From the NCBI RefSeq assembly GCF_910587525.1, contig NZ_CAJULS010000005.1, positions 1 to 49,229 on the forward strand: a stretch of 49,229 bases of DNA, given 5' to 3'. Below are positions 42,401-48,664 of the stretch, piece after piece. The DNA comes from an uncultured Oscillibacter sp. (lineage in GTDB: Bacteria; Bacillota; Clostridia; Oscillospirales; Oscillospiraceae). Both the position numbers and the translations under genes were made by a program. How positions within the stretch are numbered: the stretch's first letter is position 1; every line of letters starts with the position of its first letter. The notes under the pieces are model-generated. The model was not told where the DNA came from. It did not search any database and was given only the letters and a program-made list of their open reading frames with translations.

Positions 42401-43569
42401 ACCTGAGCTTTGAGCTCCCCGCCAGCCGGTACGGCACGCTGTACTACCAGTACAACGCCGCCCGGGGCACAGGCACCCAGGTCACCACCTCCACTTCCTA
42501 CTACCGCAGCGGCAGCAGCCGCCTGCTGGATGACGTCTACTTTGCCTCCGCCAATGTCAACGGCACGGCCTCCTTCCAGTACACGGCCAGGAGCACCGGC
42601 GGTGAGCGGTTTACCGGCACGGTGGAGATCGCCATCGGTAATGCCGCTCTGGACAGCGGGTACTCCAGCGGCAACCGCTATATCGGCAGCTCTGCCCCCA
42701 TCTCCCTGCGGACCCAGGACTTTGAGTCCGCCTGCCAGTCCGCCGGAGGCGGCACACTGTCCTACATCCGTTTTACCAGTCTGCCCAGCGAAAGCGCGGG
42801 ACGGCTTTACATAAACTATGAGTCCCCCAGCCGTCCCGGCGGGGCCGCCACTACCACCTCCAACTACACCGTCAGCAGCGGACTGACCATCGGGCAGTTG
42901 TCCTTCGTCCCCAAGGCGGGGTATCAGGGGCAGGTGAATATCCCCTATATCGGGTACAATACCCAGGGCGGGACCTTCAGCGGCAACGTAACCATCAACA
43001 TCTCCACAAGCTACTGCGCTACGCCCTTCTACGACGTGGACAGCGGCTGGGACTGGGCGAGGCCCTCCGTGGAGTTCCTGCGGTATGCGGGCATTACCAA
43101 CGGATACAGTGACGGCACTTTCCGGCCCTCCCGGTCTATCAGCCGGGGCGAGTTTACGCTGATGGTCTGCCGGGCCTTCGGGTTTGACACCTACGGCGGA
43201 GCCTCCGGCTTCCCGGACGTGCCCGCCGGCAGCCCCTACGCCGGGGCCGTAGCCACTGCCAGGAGCATGGGCATCGTGGAGGGCAGCGGCGGCCGCTTCC
43301 GGCCCGACAGCGCCATCACCCGCCAGAGCGCCATGACCATTATCTGCCGGGCCATGAAGGCGGCGGGAGAGAAGGTGCCGGCCACAGGCAGCGTTGCCCT
43401 CAGCGCATACAGTGACCAGGCGCAGATTGCATCTCATGCCAGAGCTTCCGTGGCGGCACTGGTGAGCCTGGGCGTAGTGAAGGGGAGCAGCGATATGCGG
43501 ATCAATCCCACCAAATCCATCAGCCGGGCGGAGATGGCGGTGATTCTGCACCGCGTACTCACACTCTAA
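39484..43569 (+). CDS. Giant SLH-domain surface protein 2 (BIG2 domains, six novel repeats, SLH)
   Basis: This 1361-residue exported protein has a signal peptide (LLLSLVLAFSLVPAAGA). Five bacterial Ig-like group 2 (BIG2) domains follow, encoded at about 39,577-40,866, with markers VTGVRLDETSLTLKLGD, KVEVSPKTLDMTVGG and VTGVSIDGDQNQTVAEG. Six tandem copies of a 115-120-residue unit are encoded at 40870-43020 (see repeat feature). Three C-terminal SLH domains (AGITNGYSDGTFRPSRSISR, MGIVEGSGGRFRPDSAITR, LGVVKGSSDMRINPTKSISR) anchor it to the cell wall. Start is ATG at 39484 or the in-frame ATG at 39490; both are near AAGGAG (4- and 10-base spacing). It is downstream of SLH protein 1 and upstream of a second PilZ gene in the same run. 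Confidence 0.88.
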   Translation: MYMRSRFFRRTGALLLSLVLAFSLVPAAGAAVTGVRLDETSLTLKLGDNETATLTATVTADAGEDETVTWEVSGDADAVTITENGNRVEVTAVKEGNATITAKSTVDSSQTAACAVRVEAADPPPAPTVTKVEVSPKTLDMTVGGNTEQLSATVTMSDGSTPPSVTWSVTAGSAVTVSGSGVVTAVSAGNATVTASAGGQSDSYAVTVTAPVANVPVTGVSIDGDQNQTVAEGKTLGLTALVMPANASNKNVTWSSADAAIASVDASTGVVTGVKAGGPVSITVTTEDGNSNASVSVTVTSSAADFSVTPSRGANPINVGAVSGRPPMALSAGTDKAVTWSSDKPEIAIVNANGEVTGVSPGTAEITAEAEDGSKGVYLVTVSGLVIEETSMDIVVGYSKTIAYQAFGAAATGNETPRWTSMPESIATVTSGGRVTGMSPGVTTVTVTKGRYSAECKVTVAEDVANAIECTLNAGEKLDFPSLLSDLRSRCREKTEADLDYITNLQVATSQGILHYRYGSPDTPNHGVGGVDRYYTSASSASGRQAISDLSFVPAGGFKGTAVIEYTGYSTEGQAFHGTIRVDVKNSGDVTYSTAMGRALTLTAKEFKDICQLKTSRNASYVTFTQPSASKGTLYYNYSPGQYSAKVDGATKYYLSSNPSLEKVTFVPAENFTGTVSIPYRCTDTTGGGYSGTMTINIYSASGESNGGVKYTTGINQRLTLNASDFNSACQEFNDRTLSYIYFEELPPTSQGVLYYNYTSSSSQRVDTSTRYNRSSTSPRLSSVTFVPASNFSGTVTIPYTGYDTAGQTYKDNLVIQVTDAAGTVYYTTGVNDPVTFRAEDFNEACQRANNSSLNYITFTLPSSSVGTLYRNYRSSSNTGTRVSSSTRLYRGGSPSVSDVTFVPKSRYEGTASIPFTGMDASGTEFEGTVSISVGQGTGRVVSYSTASGGVVRFNASDFNAACRSATGDDLSYLSFELPASRYGTLYYQYNAARGTGTQVTTSTSYYRSGSSRLLDDVYFASANVNGTASFQYTARSTGGERFTGTVEIAIGNAALDSGYSSGNRYIGSSAPISLRTQDFESACQSAGGGTLSYIRFTSLPSESAGRLYINYESPSRPGGAATTTSNYTVSSGLTIGQLSFVPKAGYQGQVNIPYIGYNTQGGTFSGNVTINISTSYCATPFYDVDSGWDWARPSVEFLRYAGITNGYSDGTFRPSRSISRGEFTLMVCRAFGFDTYGGASGFPDVPAGSPYAGAVATARSMGIVEGSGGRFRPDSAITRQSAMTIICRAMKAAGEKVPATGSVALSAYSDQAQIASHARASVAALVSLGVVKGSSDMRINPTKSISRAEMAVILHRVLTL
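40870..43020 (+). repeat. Six tandem 115-120-residue protein repeats
   Basis: Units begin at about 40870, 41251, 41608, 41956, 42304 and 42658. Each has an invariant Cys (SRCRE, DICQL, SACQE, EACQR, AACRS, SACQS), then a L-x-YI-x-F segment, then G-x-LY-x-N-Y (such as GVLYYNYTSS or GTLYRNYRSS). Most contain VTFVPASNFSGTVTIPYTG-like text with D-x-x-G. The last 30 residues resemble cadherin/Ig-type repeats, but the Cys-centred first half is not one I can name. Confidence 0.82.
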
Positions 43570-43589
43570 GAAGAGGGGAGAGAAATCTC

Positions 43590-44300
43590 ATGAGGTTTTT
43601 CAAAGGTACCCTGCGGGCCGTGCCGGAGAAAGCGGCGGCCGCGCCAGGGGGCCAGGGGGGCCCCAAGGGGGCGCCGGAGCTCTCCTCAGGCATCCGGGTG
43701 GAGGTTTTGACCATGGAGAACCACCTTCTCTTTGTGGGGCGGCTGAAGGTTTTGGGCGGCGGCGTTTTGGAGCTGCGGCGTGACACTGGCGATCCGCTGC
43801 CCCAGGCCCTTTACAACAGCAAGGTTAAACTTCGGGGCTTTCAAAAGAATTCACAGCCTTTCTGCATGAACGGCACAGTGGGCAAGAGCTCCCGGGACTT
43901 CTGGCAGGTGGAAAACCTGGAAATCCTGCAAAATCGGGAGAACCGCAGCTTCTTTCGCCAGAACACCGACTTGGATGCCCGGGTGATGCCCAGCGGTCAC
44001 TACCGGGGCACGGGCCGGGAGGCGACGGAGTGTAAGGTGCTGGACATCAGTGCCGGCGGCGCCCGGGTCCTGAGCCGGAACGTGTATGTGGAAGGGGATC
44101 GTTTTCAGCTGGAGGCGGAGCTGCTGCCGGATGAGCGGCCCTTCTCCGTCGTCTGTCAGGTCCTCCGGATCACGCCGAGAAAGGGCTTCAAGTACGAATA
44201 TGGCTGTAAATTTGAAGCGCTGAACGAGCAGGAGCAGCAGCGGTTGCTGCGGGCAGTATTCACCATCCAGCGAAAAATTCTCCAGGCCCAGCGGGAATGA
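43590..44300 (+). CDS. PilZ-domain c-di-GMP receptor protein, copy 2
   Basis: This 236-residue protein has a divergent N-terminal domain (about 35-110) and a C-terminal PilZ domain. RxxxR is R119-R123 (NRSFFRQ) and DxSxGG is D152, S154, G157 (VLDISAGGARV), so c-di-GMP binding is expected. The C-terminal helix ENEQEQ-like LNEQEQQRLLRAVFTIQRK is typical of YcgR tails. The first 30 residues are Gly/Ala/Pro-rich. It begins 20 bases after SLH protein 2 with AGAGGGGAGAG upstream and ends before a strong terminator, so it closes the operon. It is only distantly similar to the PilZ copy at 33706-34335. Confidence 0.9.
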   Translation: MRFFKGTLRAVPEKAAAAPGGQGGPKGAPELSSGIRVEVLTMENHLLFVGRLKVLGGGVLELRRDTGDPLPQALYNSKVKLRGFQKNSQPFCMNGTVGKSSRDFWQVENLEILQNRENRSFFRQNTDLDARVMPSGHYRGTGREATECKVLDISAGGARVLSRNVYVEGDRFQLEAELLPDERPFSVVCQVLRITPRKGFKYEYGCKFEALNEQEQQRLLRAVFTIQRKILQAQRE

Positions 44301-44325
44301 GAGCCCCGCGGGCAAATGAGAAAAG

Positions 44326-44361
44326 ACCGGGAGACGGATGATTCCGTCTCCCGGTTTTTTT
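44326..44361 (+). terminator. Intrinsic terminator of the PilZ-SLH operon
   Basis: A perfect 13-base-pair stem (44326-44338 with 44343-44355) has a TGAT loop and is followed by a T-run. Its stem sequence closely resembles the terminator at 48369-48410. Confidence 0.95.
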
Positions 44362-44374
44362 CGTGCCGGGATTT

Positions 44375-44403
44375 TGGAGCTTTTACGCATGAAAACCAAA
44401 ATT
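44375..44403 (+). promoter_or_regulatory. Possible promoter upstream of arcA
   Basis: TTGGAG (about 44374-44379), 17 bases and CAAAAT (about 44397-44402) is a weak promoter candidate. The overlapping TGAAA-7-TTTCA inverted repeat loosely resembles an ArgR box. A 7-base-pair hairpin follows in the leader (44439-44445 with 44458-44464). Confidence 0.3.
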
Positions 44404-44488
44404 TCAGAGAACCTAACCCAGAGCGAACCACCATATTGCCGGGAGGGATGTCTGGCTCTCCCGGTTCTGGAAAAGGAGTGAACCTGTT

Positions 44489-45712
44489 TTGGAAACTGGA
44501 ATCCATAACACATCCGAAATCGGGCGGCTGAAAAAGGTTTTGCTGCACCGTCCCGGCGGGGAACTGGAGAATCTGATGCCGGAGTATCTGGAGCGGCTGC
44601 TGTTTGACGACATCCCCTACCTGCGGGAGGCGCAGAAGGAGCACGACGCCTTCGCCGAGTGCCTGCGCCAGCAGGGGGTGGAGGTGGTGTACCTCACCGA
44701 CCTGGTGGTCAATTCCATTACCAGCGGCGAGGTGCGCAAGGACTTCATTCGCCAATTCCTGGACGAAGCGGATATTGGCGACCCCCGGATGCGGGAGTGC
44801 CTGGAGGAGTATCTGGGCAGAATGCCGGACCGGGAAATGGTGTCCGCCATGATGGCCGGCGTCCGTAAGAGCCAGCTGCGCCAGGGCAGCGGGCGGCTGG
44901 GGGACTTCCTGCCGGCAGAGGGAGACGACTACCCCTTTGCTGTGGACCCTATGCCTAACCTCTATTTCACCCGGGACCCCTTCGCCACCATCGGCACCGG
45001 GGTGTCCATCCACAAGATGCACACCGCCACCCGGAACCGGGAGACGCTGTTCGGAAAGCTGGTCTTCGAGCACAACCCCGAGTATATGCACGCCCCCCGC
45101 TGGTATGACCGGGGAGAGGTCTCCTCTTTAGAGGGCGGCGATATTCTGGTGCTGTCGCCCCAGGTGCTGGCGGTGGGCATTTCCCAGCGTACCCGGGAGA
45201 ACTCCATCGACACCCTGGCGGAGGCTGTGCTGAGCCGCAGCAAGACCTTTAAAAAGATCCTGGCCTTCAATATTCCCAAGACCCGTTCCTTCATGCACCT
45301 GGATACCGTGTTCACCATGGTGGACCGGGACAAGTTTACCGTCCACCCCAATATCCTCTCCAGCATTACCGTGTTTGTCATGGAGTTGGATGGGGAGCGG
45401 CAGATGAAGATTCACCAGGAGGAGGGGCGGTTGGAGGACATCCTCAAAGAGCACCTGGAGCTGGACCATGTGACATTGATTCCCTGCGGGAGAGGCAGTG
45501 AGATTGACGCCGCACGGGAGCAGTGGAACGACGGCAGCAACACATTGGCCATCGCCCCCGGCGAGGTAGTGGTGTACTCCCGGAACTATGTGACCAACCG
45601 CTCCCTGGAGGAGGCGGGGATCAAGATCCACACCATTCCCAGCGCGGAGCTGAGCCGCGGGCGGGGCGGACCCCGGTGTATGTCGATGCCCCTGTGGAGG
45701 AATGATCCCTGA
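44489..45712 (+). CDS. arcA: Arginine deiminase
   Basis: This 407-residue enzyme hydrolyses arginine to citrulline and ammonia, the first step of the arginine deiminase pathway. Conserved elements are IGRLKKVLLHRPGGELENL at the N-terminus, DPMPNLYFTRDPFATIG, SLEGGDILVLS, SFMHLDTVFTMVD and the catalytic Cys C397 in RGGPRCMSMPL. The TTG start (44489) follows AAAAGGAG by 10 bases; no in-frame ATG in the conserved N-terminal region would keep the family alignment. arcB follows after a 249-base gap, and a YfcC-type antiporter follows arcB. Carbamate kinase (arcC) is not seen in the window. Confidence 0.96.
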   Translation: METGIHNTSEIGRLKKVLLHRPGGELENLMPEYLERLLFDDIPYLREAQKEHDAFAECLRQQGVEVVYLTDLVVNSITSGEVRKDFIRQFLDEADIGDPRMRECLEEYLGRMPDREMVSAMMAGVRKSQLRQGSGRLGDFLPAEGDDYPFAVDPMPNLYFTRDPFATIGTGVSIHKMHTATRNRETLFGKLVFEHNPEYMHAPRWYDRGEVSSLEGGDILVLSPQVLAVGISQRTRENSIDTLAEAVLSRSKTFKKILAFNIPKTRSFMHLDTVFTMVDRDKFTVHPNILSSITVFVMELDGERQMKIHQEEGRLEDILKEHLELDHVTLIPCGRGSEIDAAREQWNDGSNTLAIAPGEVVVYSRNYVTNRSLEEAGIKIHTIPSAELSRGRGGPRCMSMPLWRNDP

Positions 45713-45797
45713 GATTGCCTCTTCCTGGAAGGAGAAGATTTTTCTCGCGGCTGGCGCCGCGGAGGGCGGGATTCAGCCATGAGGATGGCTGGTGCAA

Positions 45798-45850
45798 TGC
45801 ACCCCCCATTTCTCTGTCTTGCCAGAGAAAAGAGAAAATGGGGGGAGCAG
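45798..45850. repeat. Inverted-repeat element between arcA and arcB
   Basis: CCCCCCATTTCTCT (about 45800-45813) faces AGAGAAAATGGGGGG (about 45829-45845) with an imperfect loop, followed by a small GTGCCGC/GCGGCAC hairpin (about 45855-45871). The surroundings are C-rich and unlike coding DNA. It has the look of a dispersed palindromic intergenic element. Confidence 0.45.
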
Positions 45851-45961
45851 TCCGTGCCGCAAAGCGGCACAACCCCGTCCCCGCCCGAGACGCGAAAATC
45901 CCCGTCCCCCGCAGGGGACCCAATCTGTACTATCATTAGAAGAATAAAGGAGAATTTCACT

Positions 45962-46960
45962 ATGGCAGTCAATCTGAAAGGCAGAAGCTTTCTCACATTA
46001 CAGGATTTCACCCCCGCCGAAATCCGCTACCTCCTGGACTTGGGCCACGACCTGAAGGCCAAGCGCCGGGCCGGCATCTGCGACCCCGCCCTGAAGGGCA
46101 AGCACATCGTCCTCCTCTTTGAAAAGACCTCCACCCGCACCCGGTGTTCCTTCGAGGTGGCCGCCACTCAGGAGGGGGCCCATGTCACCTACCTGGACGC
46201 CGGCAGTTCCCAGATGGGCAAAAAAGAGTCCTTGGAGGACTCCGCCAAGGTGCTGGGCCGGTTCTTTGACGGCATCGAGTACCGGGGCTATGCCCAGAAG
46301 AACGTGGAGGAGCTGGCAAAATACGCCGGCGTCCCCGTGTGGAACGGCCTCACCGACGCCGACCACCCCACCCAGATTCTGGCGGACATGATGACCATTG
46401 AAGAACACTGCCACAAACCTCTGAATCAGATCAAAATTGTCTTCCCCGGCGATGTGCGGAACAACATGTGCTACGCCTGGATGATTGGCGCCGCCAAGAT
46501 GGGAATGCACTTTGTGGGCATCGGCCCGGAGAAGCTGGCCAAGGAGATGGACCAGGAAGTGGTCAAGACTACCTTCGCCACCGCCCGGGAGAACGGTGCC
46601 CTGCTGGAGATCACCGACAATATGAACGATGTGAAGGATGCCGACGTGATTTACGGCGATATCTGGGCCTCCATGGGTGAGGAGGCGCTGATCCCTGAGC
46701 GGGCGGAGCTGCTGTCCCCCTTCCGGGTGACGGAGGAAACCTTAAAAGCCACCGGTAACCCCAATGTGCTCTATATGCACTGCCTGCCCTCCTTCCACGA
46801 CTTTGAGACCAAGCTTGCCAAGGAGTGGAAGGACAAGGGTGTGGATATCCGTGAGGTCACTGACGAGGTGTTCCGGGGCCGCCACAGCGTGGTCTTTGAC
46901 GAGGCGGAGAACCGGATGCACTCCATCAAAGCCGTTCTGGTGGCCACCATCGGCAAATAA
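45962..46960 (+). CDS. arcB: Ornithine carbamoyltransferase, catabolic type
   Basis: This 332-residue enzyme forms ornithine and carbamoyl phosphate from citrulline in the arginine deiminase pathway. Carbamoyl-phosphate-binding S57-T-R-T-R61 (EKTSTRTRCSF), the DADHPTQILADMMT motif and the HCLPSFHD motif near 272 are intact. The ATG at 45962 lies 8 bases after AGGAGA. Placement directly behind arcA and before a transporter supports a catabolic rather than biosynthetic role. An in-frame longer version beginning at 45779 is unlikely because it crosses the palindromic element. Confidence 0.95.
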   Translation: MAVNLKGRSFLTLQDFTPAEIRYLLDLGHDLKAKRRAGICDPALKGKHIVLLFEKTSTRTRCSFEVAATQEGAHVTYLDAGSSQMGKKESLEDSAKVLGRFFDGIEYRGYAQKNVEELAKYAGVPVWNGLTDADHPTQILADMMTIEEHCHKPLNQIKIVFPGDVRNNMCYAWMIGAAKMGMHFVGIGPEKLAKEMDQEVVKTTFATARENGALLEITDNMNDVKDADVIYGDIWASMGEEALIPERAELLSPFRVTEETLKATGNPNVLYMHCLPSFHDFETKLAKEWKDKGVDIREVTDEVFRGRHSVVFDEAENRMHSIKAVLVATIGK

Positions 46961-46976
46961 AGAGGGAGGCGGTCCT

Positions 46977-48368
46977 TTGGAGAAGTCCAAATTCCGAATG
47001 CCCACGGCCTATACCATTCTGTTTCTGCTAATTATTCTGGTGGCCGTTGCCACATGGATTGTCCCCTCCGGCGCCTACGAGTATGTGGACGAAGTGCCGG
47101 TGGCGGGCAGCTACCACTCCACCGCCCCCACGCCCCAGGGCGTCGGGGCGGTGCTGAAGGCCGCCTTCTCCGGTTTCTACGACGCCGTGGACGTGTGCGT
47201 GTTCATTCTAATGGTGGGCGGTTTCCTGGGCGTTGTGATGAAAACAGGCGCGGTGGATGCCGGTGTGGCCCGCATCATTCAGCGGCTGGGGGGACGGGAG
47301 AAGTGGCTCATTCCCATCCTGATGCTGCTTTTCGGCCTGGGAGGCACCACCTACGGCATGTGGGAGGAGACCATGGCCTTCTACCCGCTGCTGATCCCCG
47401 TGTTTCTGGCGGCGGGCTATGACGCCGTAGTGGGTATCTCTGTGATCCTGCTGGGGGCGGGTGCGGGCGTCATCAGCTCCACTGTCAACCCCTTTGCCAC
47501 CGGTATTGCCGCAGGCTTTGCCGGGGTATCTCTGGGGGAGGGGATTTTGCTGCGGCTTCTCCAGTGGATTGTGTTTGAGAGCGCCGCCATCTGGTTTGTC
47601 ATGGCCTACGCCGCCAGGGTAAAGAAAAACCCCTCCCGGTCCGTAGTAGGCGTGGGCGCGGGCAAAATCCAGGTGAGCATGGAGGAGCCCCAGCCGGAAT
47701 ATACCCCCAAGCGCAAGGTCATCATGGTCCTCTTCACCCTGGTTTTTCTGGTCATGGTCTACGGCGTCATCCCCTTTGATGAGATGGGACTGCCCCTGCC
47801 GGTGCTGGGCTGGTGGTTCCCGGAGCTCAGCGCGTTGTTTCTGCTGGGCGGCGTGGTCATCGGCTTCATCGACGGCCAGCGGGAGGACGAGGTGGCGGAG
47901 ACCTTCGTGGCCGGCTGCGCGGATCTTTTAGGCGTGGCCTTCATCATCGGTGTCAGCCGGGGCATCACCGTGCTGATGAACGACGGCGGCATCACGGACA
48001 CGATTCTCCACTGGGGAGAGGAGGCCCTCTCCGGCACGGGGGCTGTCAGTTTTGTGCTGCTGGTGTACCTGCTCTATCTGCCCCTGACAGTGCTGATTCC
48101 CTCCTCCTCGGGACTGGCCACGCTGTCGGTACCCATCATAGCGCCCTTGGGAGAGTTCGCCGGTGTGGGAGGCGATCTGGTGGTGACGGCCTTCCAGTCC
48201 GCCTCCGGCCTTGTGAACATCGTCACCCCCACGGCAGCGGTGGTGATGGGGGCGCTGGCCCTGGGCCATGTACCCTATGACCGCTGGATAAAATACGTCT
48301 GGAAGCTGGTGCTGTATTTTCTGCTGCTGACCATGGCGTTTCTGGTGGCCGGCGTGTGGCTGGGATAG
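46977..48368 (+). CDS. YfcC-family transporter, probable arginine/ornithine exchanger
   Basis: This 463-residue membrane protein of the YfcC/DcuC superfamily begins with a membrane helix (AYTILFLLIILVAVATWIVP) and the SGAYEY segment. GLGGTTYGMWEETMAFYPLL, GAGAGVISSTVNPFATGIAA, and VYLLYLPLTVLIPSSSGLAT with NIVTPTAAVVMG are typical family blocks. It should exchange arginine for ornithine given the arcA-arcB context, but substrate is inferred from position. The TTG start at 46977 follows GGGAGG by 7 bases; the earlier in-frame region overlaps arcB in another frame. Twelve or so membrane segments are expected. Confidence 0.88.
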   Translation: MEKSKFRMPTAYTILFLLIILVAVATWIVPSGAYEYVDEVPVAGSYHSTAPTPQGVGAVLKAAFSGFYDAVDVCVFILMVGGFLGVVMKTGAVDAGVARIIQRLGGREKWLIPILMLLFGLGGTTYGMWEETMAFYPLLIPVFLAAGYDAVVGISVILLGAGAGVISSTVNPFATGIAAGFAGVSLGEGILLRLLQWIVFESAAIWFVMAYAARVKKNPSRSVVGVGAGKIQVSMEEPQPEYTPKRKVIMVLFTLVFLVMVYGVIPFDEMGLPLPVLGWWFPELSALFLLGGVVIGFIDGQREDEVAETFVAGCADLLGVAFIIGVSRGITVLMNDGGITDTILHWGEEALSGTGAVSFVLLVYLLYLPLTVLIPSSSGLATLSVPIIAPLGEFAGVGGDLVVTAFQSASGLVNIVTPTAAVVMGALALGHVPYDRWIKYVWKLVLYFLLLTMAFLVAGVWLG

Positions 48369-48410
48369 AAAACCGGGAGGCGGATGCCGCGGCGTCCGCC
48401 TCCCGGTTTT
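48369..48410 (+). terminator. Intrinsic terminator after the antiporter gene
   Basis: A 16-base-pair stem (48369-48384 with 48395-48410) extends inward by further pairs, and the right arm ends in TTTT. The arms share CCGGGAG(A/G)CGGA with the terminator at 44326-44361. Confidence 0.9.
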
Positions 48411-48415
48411 CTCTG

Positions 48416-48439
48416 GTGAATATTCATTTTAATATTCAC
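48416..48439. promoter_or_regulatory. AT-rich palindrome (candidate ArgR-type operator)
   Basis: Perfect 9-base arms GTGAATATT (48416-48424) and AATATTCAC (48431-48439) surround CATTTT. The core TGAATATTCA resembles an ARG-box half-site pair. The location 110 bases upstream of the next promoter and just behind an arginine operon makes ArgR control possible but unproven. Confidence 0.35.
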
Positions 48440-48552
48440 TGTGCTCTGTGAGAGATGCCTGAAAATTCCACAAAGAAACAGGCGAATCCTCCATGTTTTC
48501 TGGAGAAATGGAAGAAGTGACCAAATAAATATACATAATTTCTGAAAAACTA

Positions 48553-48581
48553 TTGACAGCTGAGCCCGGGAGTGATAAGGT
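48553..48581 (+). promoter_or_regulatory. Sigma-A-type promoter of the amino-acid-binding protein gene
   Basis: A perfect TTGACA (48553-48558), 17-base spacer and TAAGGT (48576-48581) precede an 84-base leader that contains a 7-base-pair hairpin (48593-48599 with 48602-48608). Confidence 0.65.
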
Positions 48582-48664
48582 ATCCCCAGCTCAACGGGTA
48601 GACCCGTTTGAATGTGTAATATTTCCAGAACGGAAAGAAAACTATGGAAAAGGAAGATTGAGCC

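Noticed and set aside
40870..43020. Possible CRISPR or DNA satellite because of regular periodicity
   Set aside because: The periodicity is about 350 bases and only conserved at protein level; no short identical repeats with spacers exist.
40450..43551. A 1033-codon open frame opposite SLH protein 2
   Set aside because: Same reason; the repeats on the coding strand explain its length.
46764..46976. N-terminal extension of the antiporter over arcB
   Set aside because: It overlaps the end of arcB in a different frame and has no ribosome site; TTG at 46977 does.
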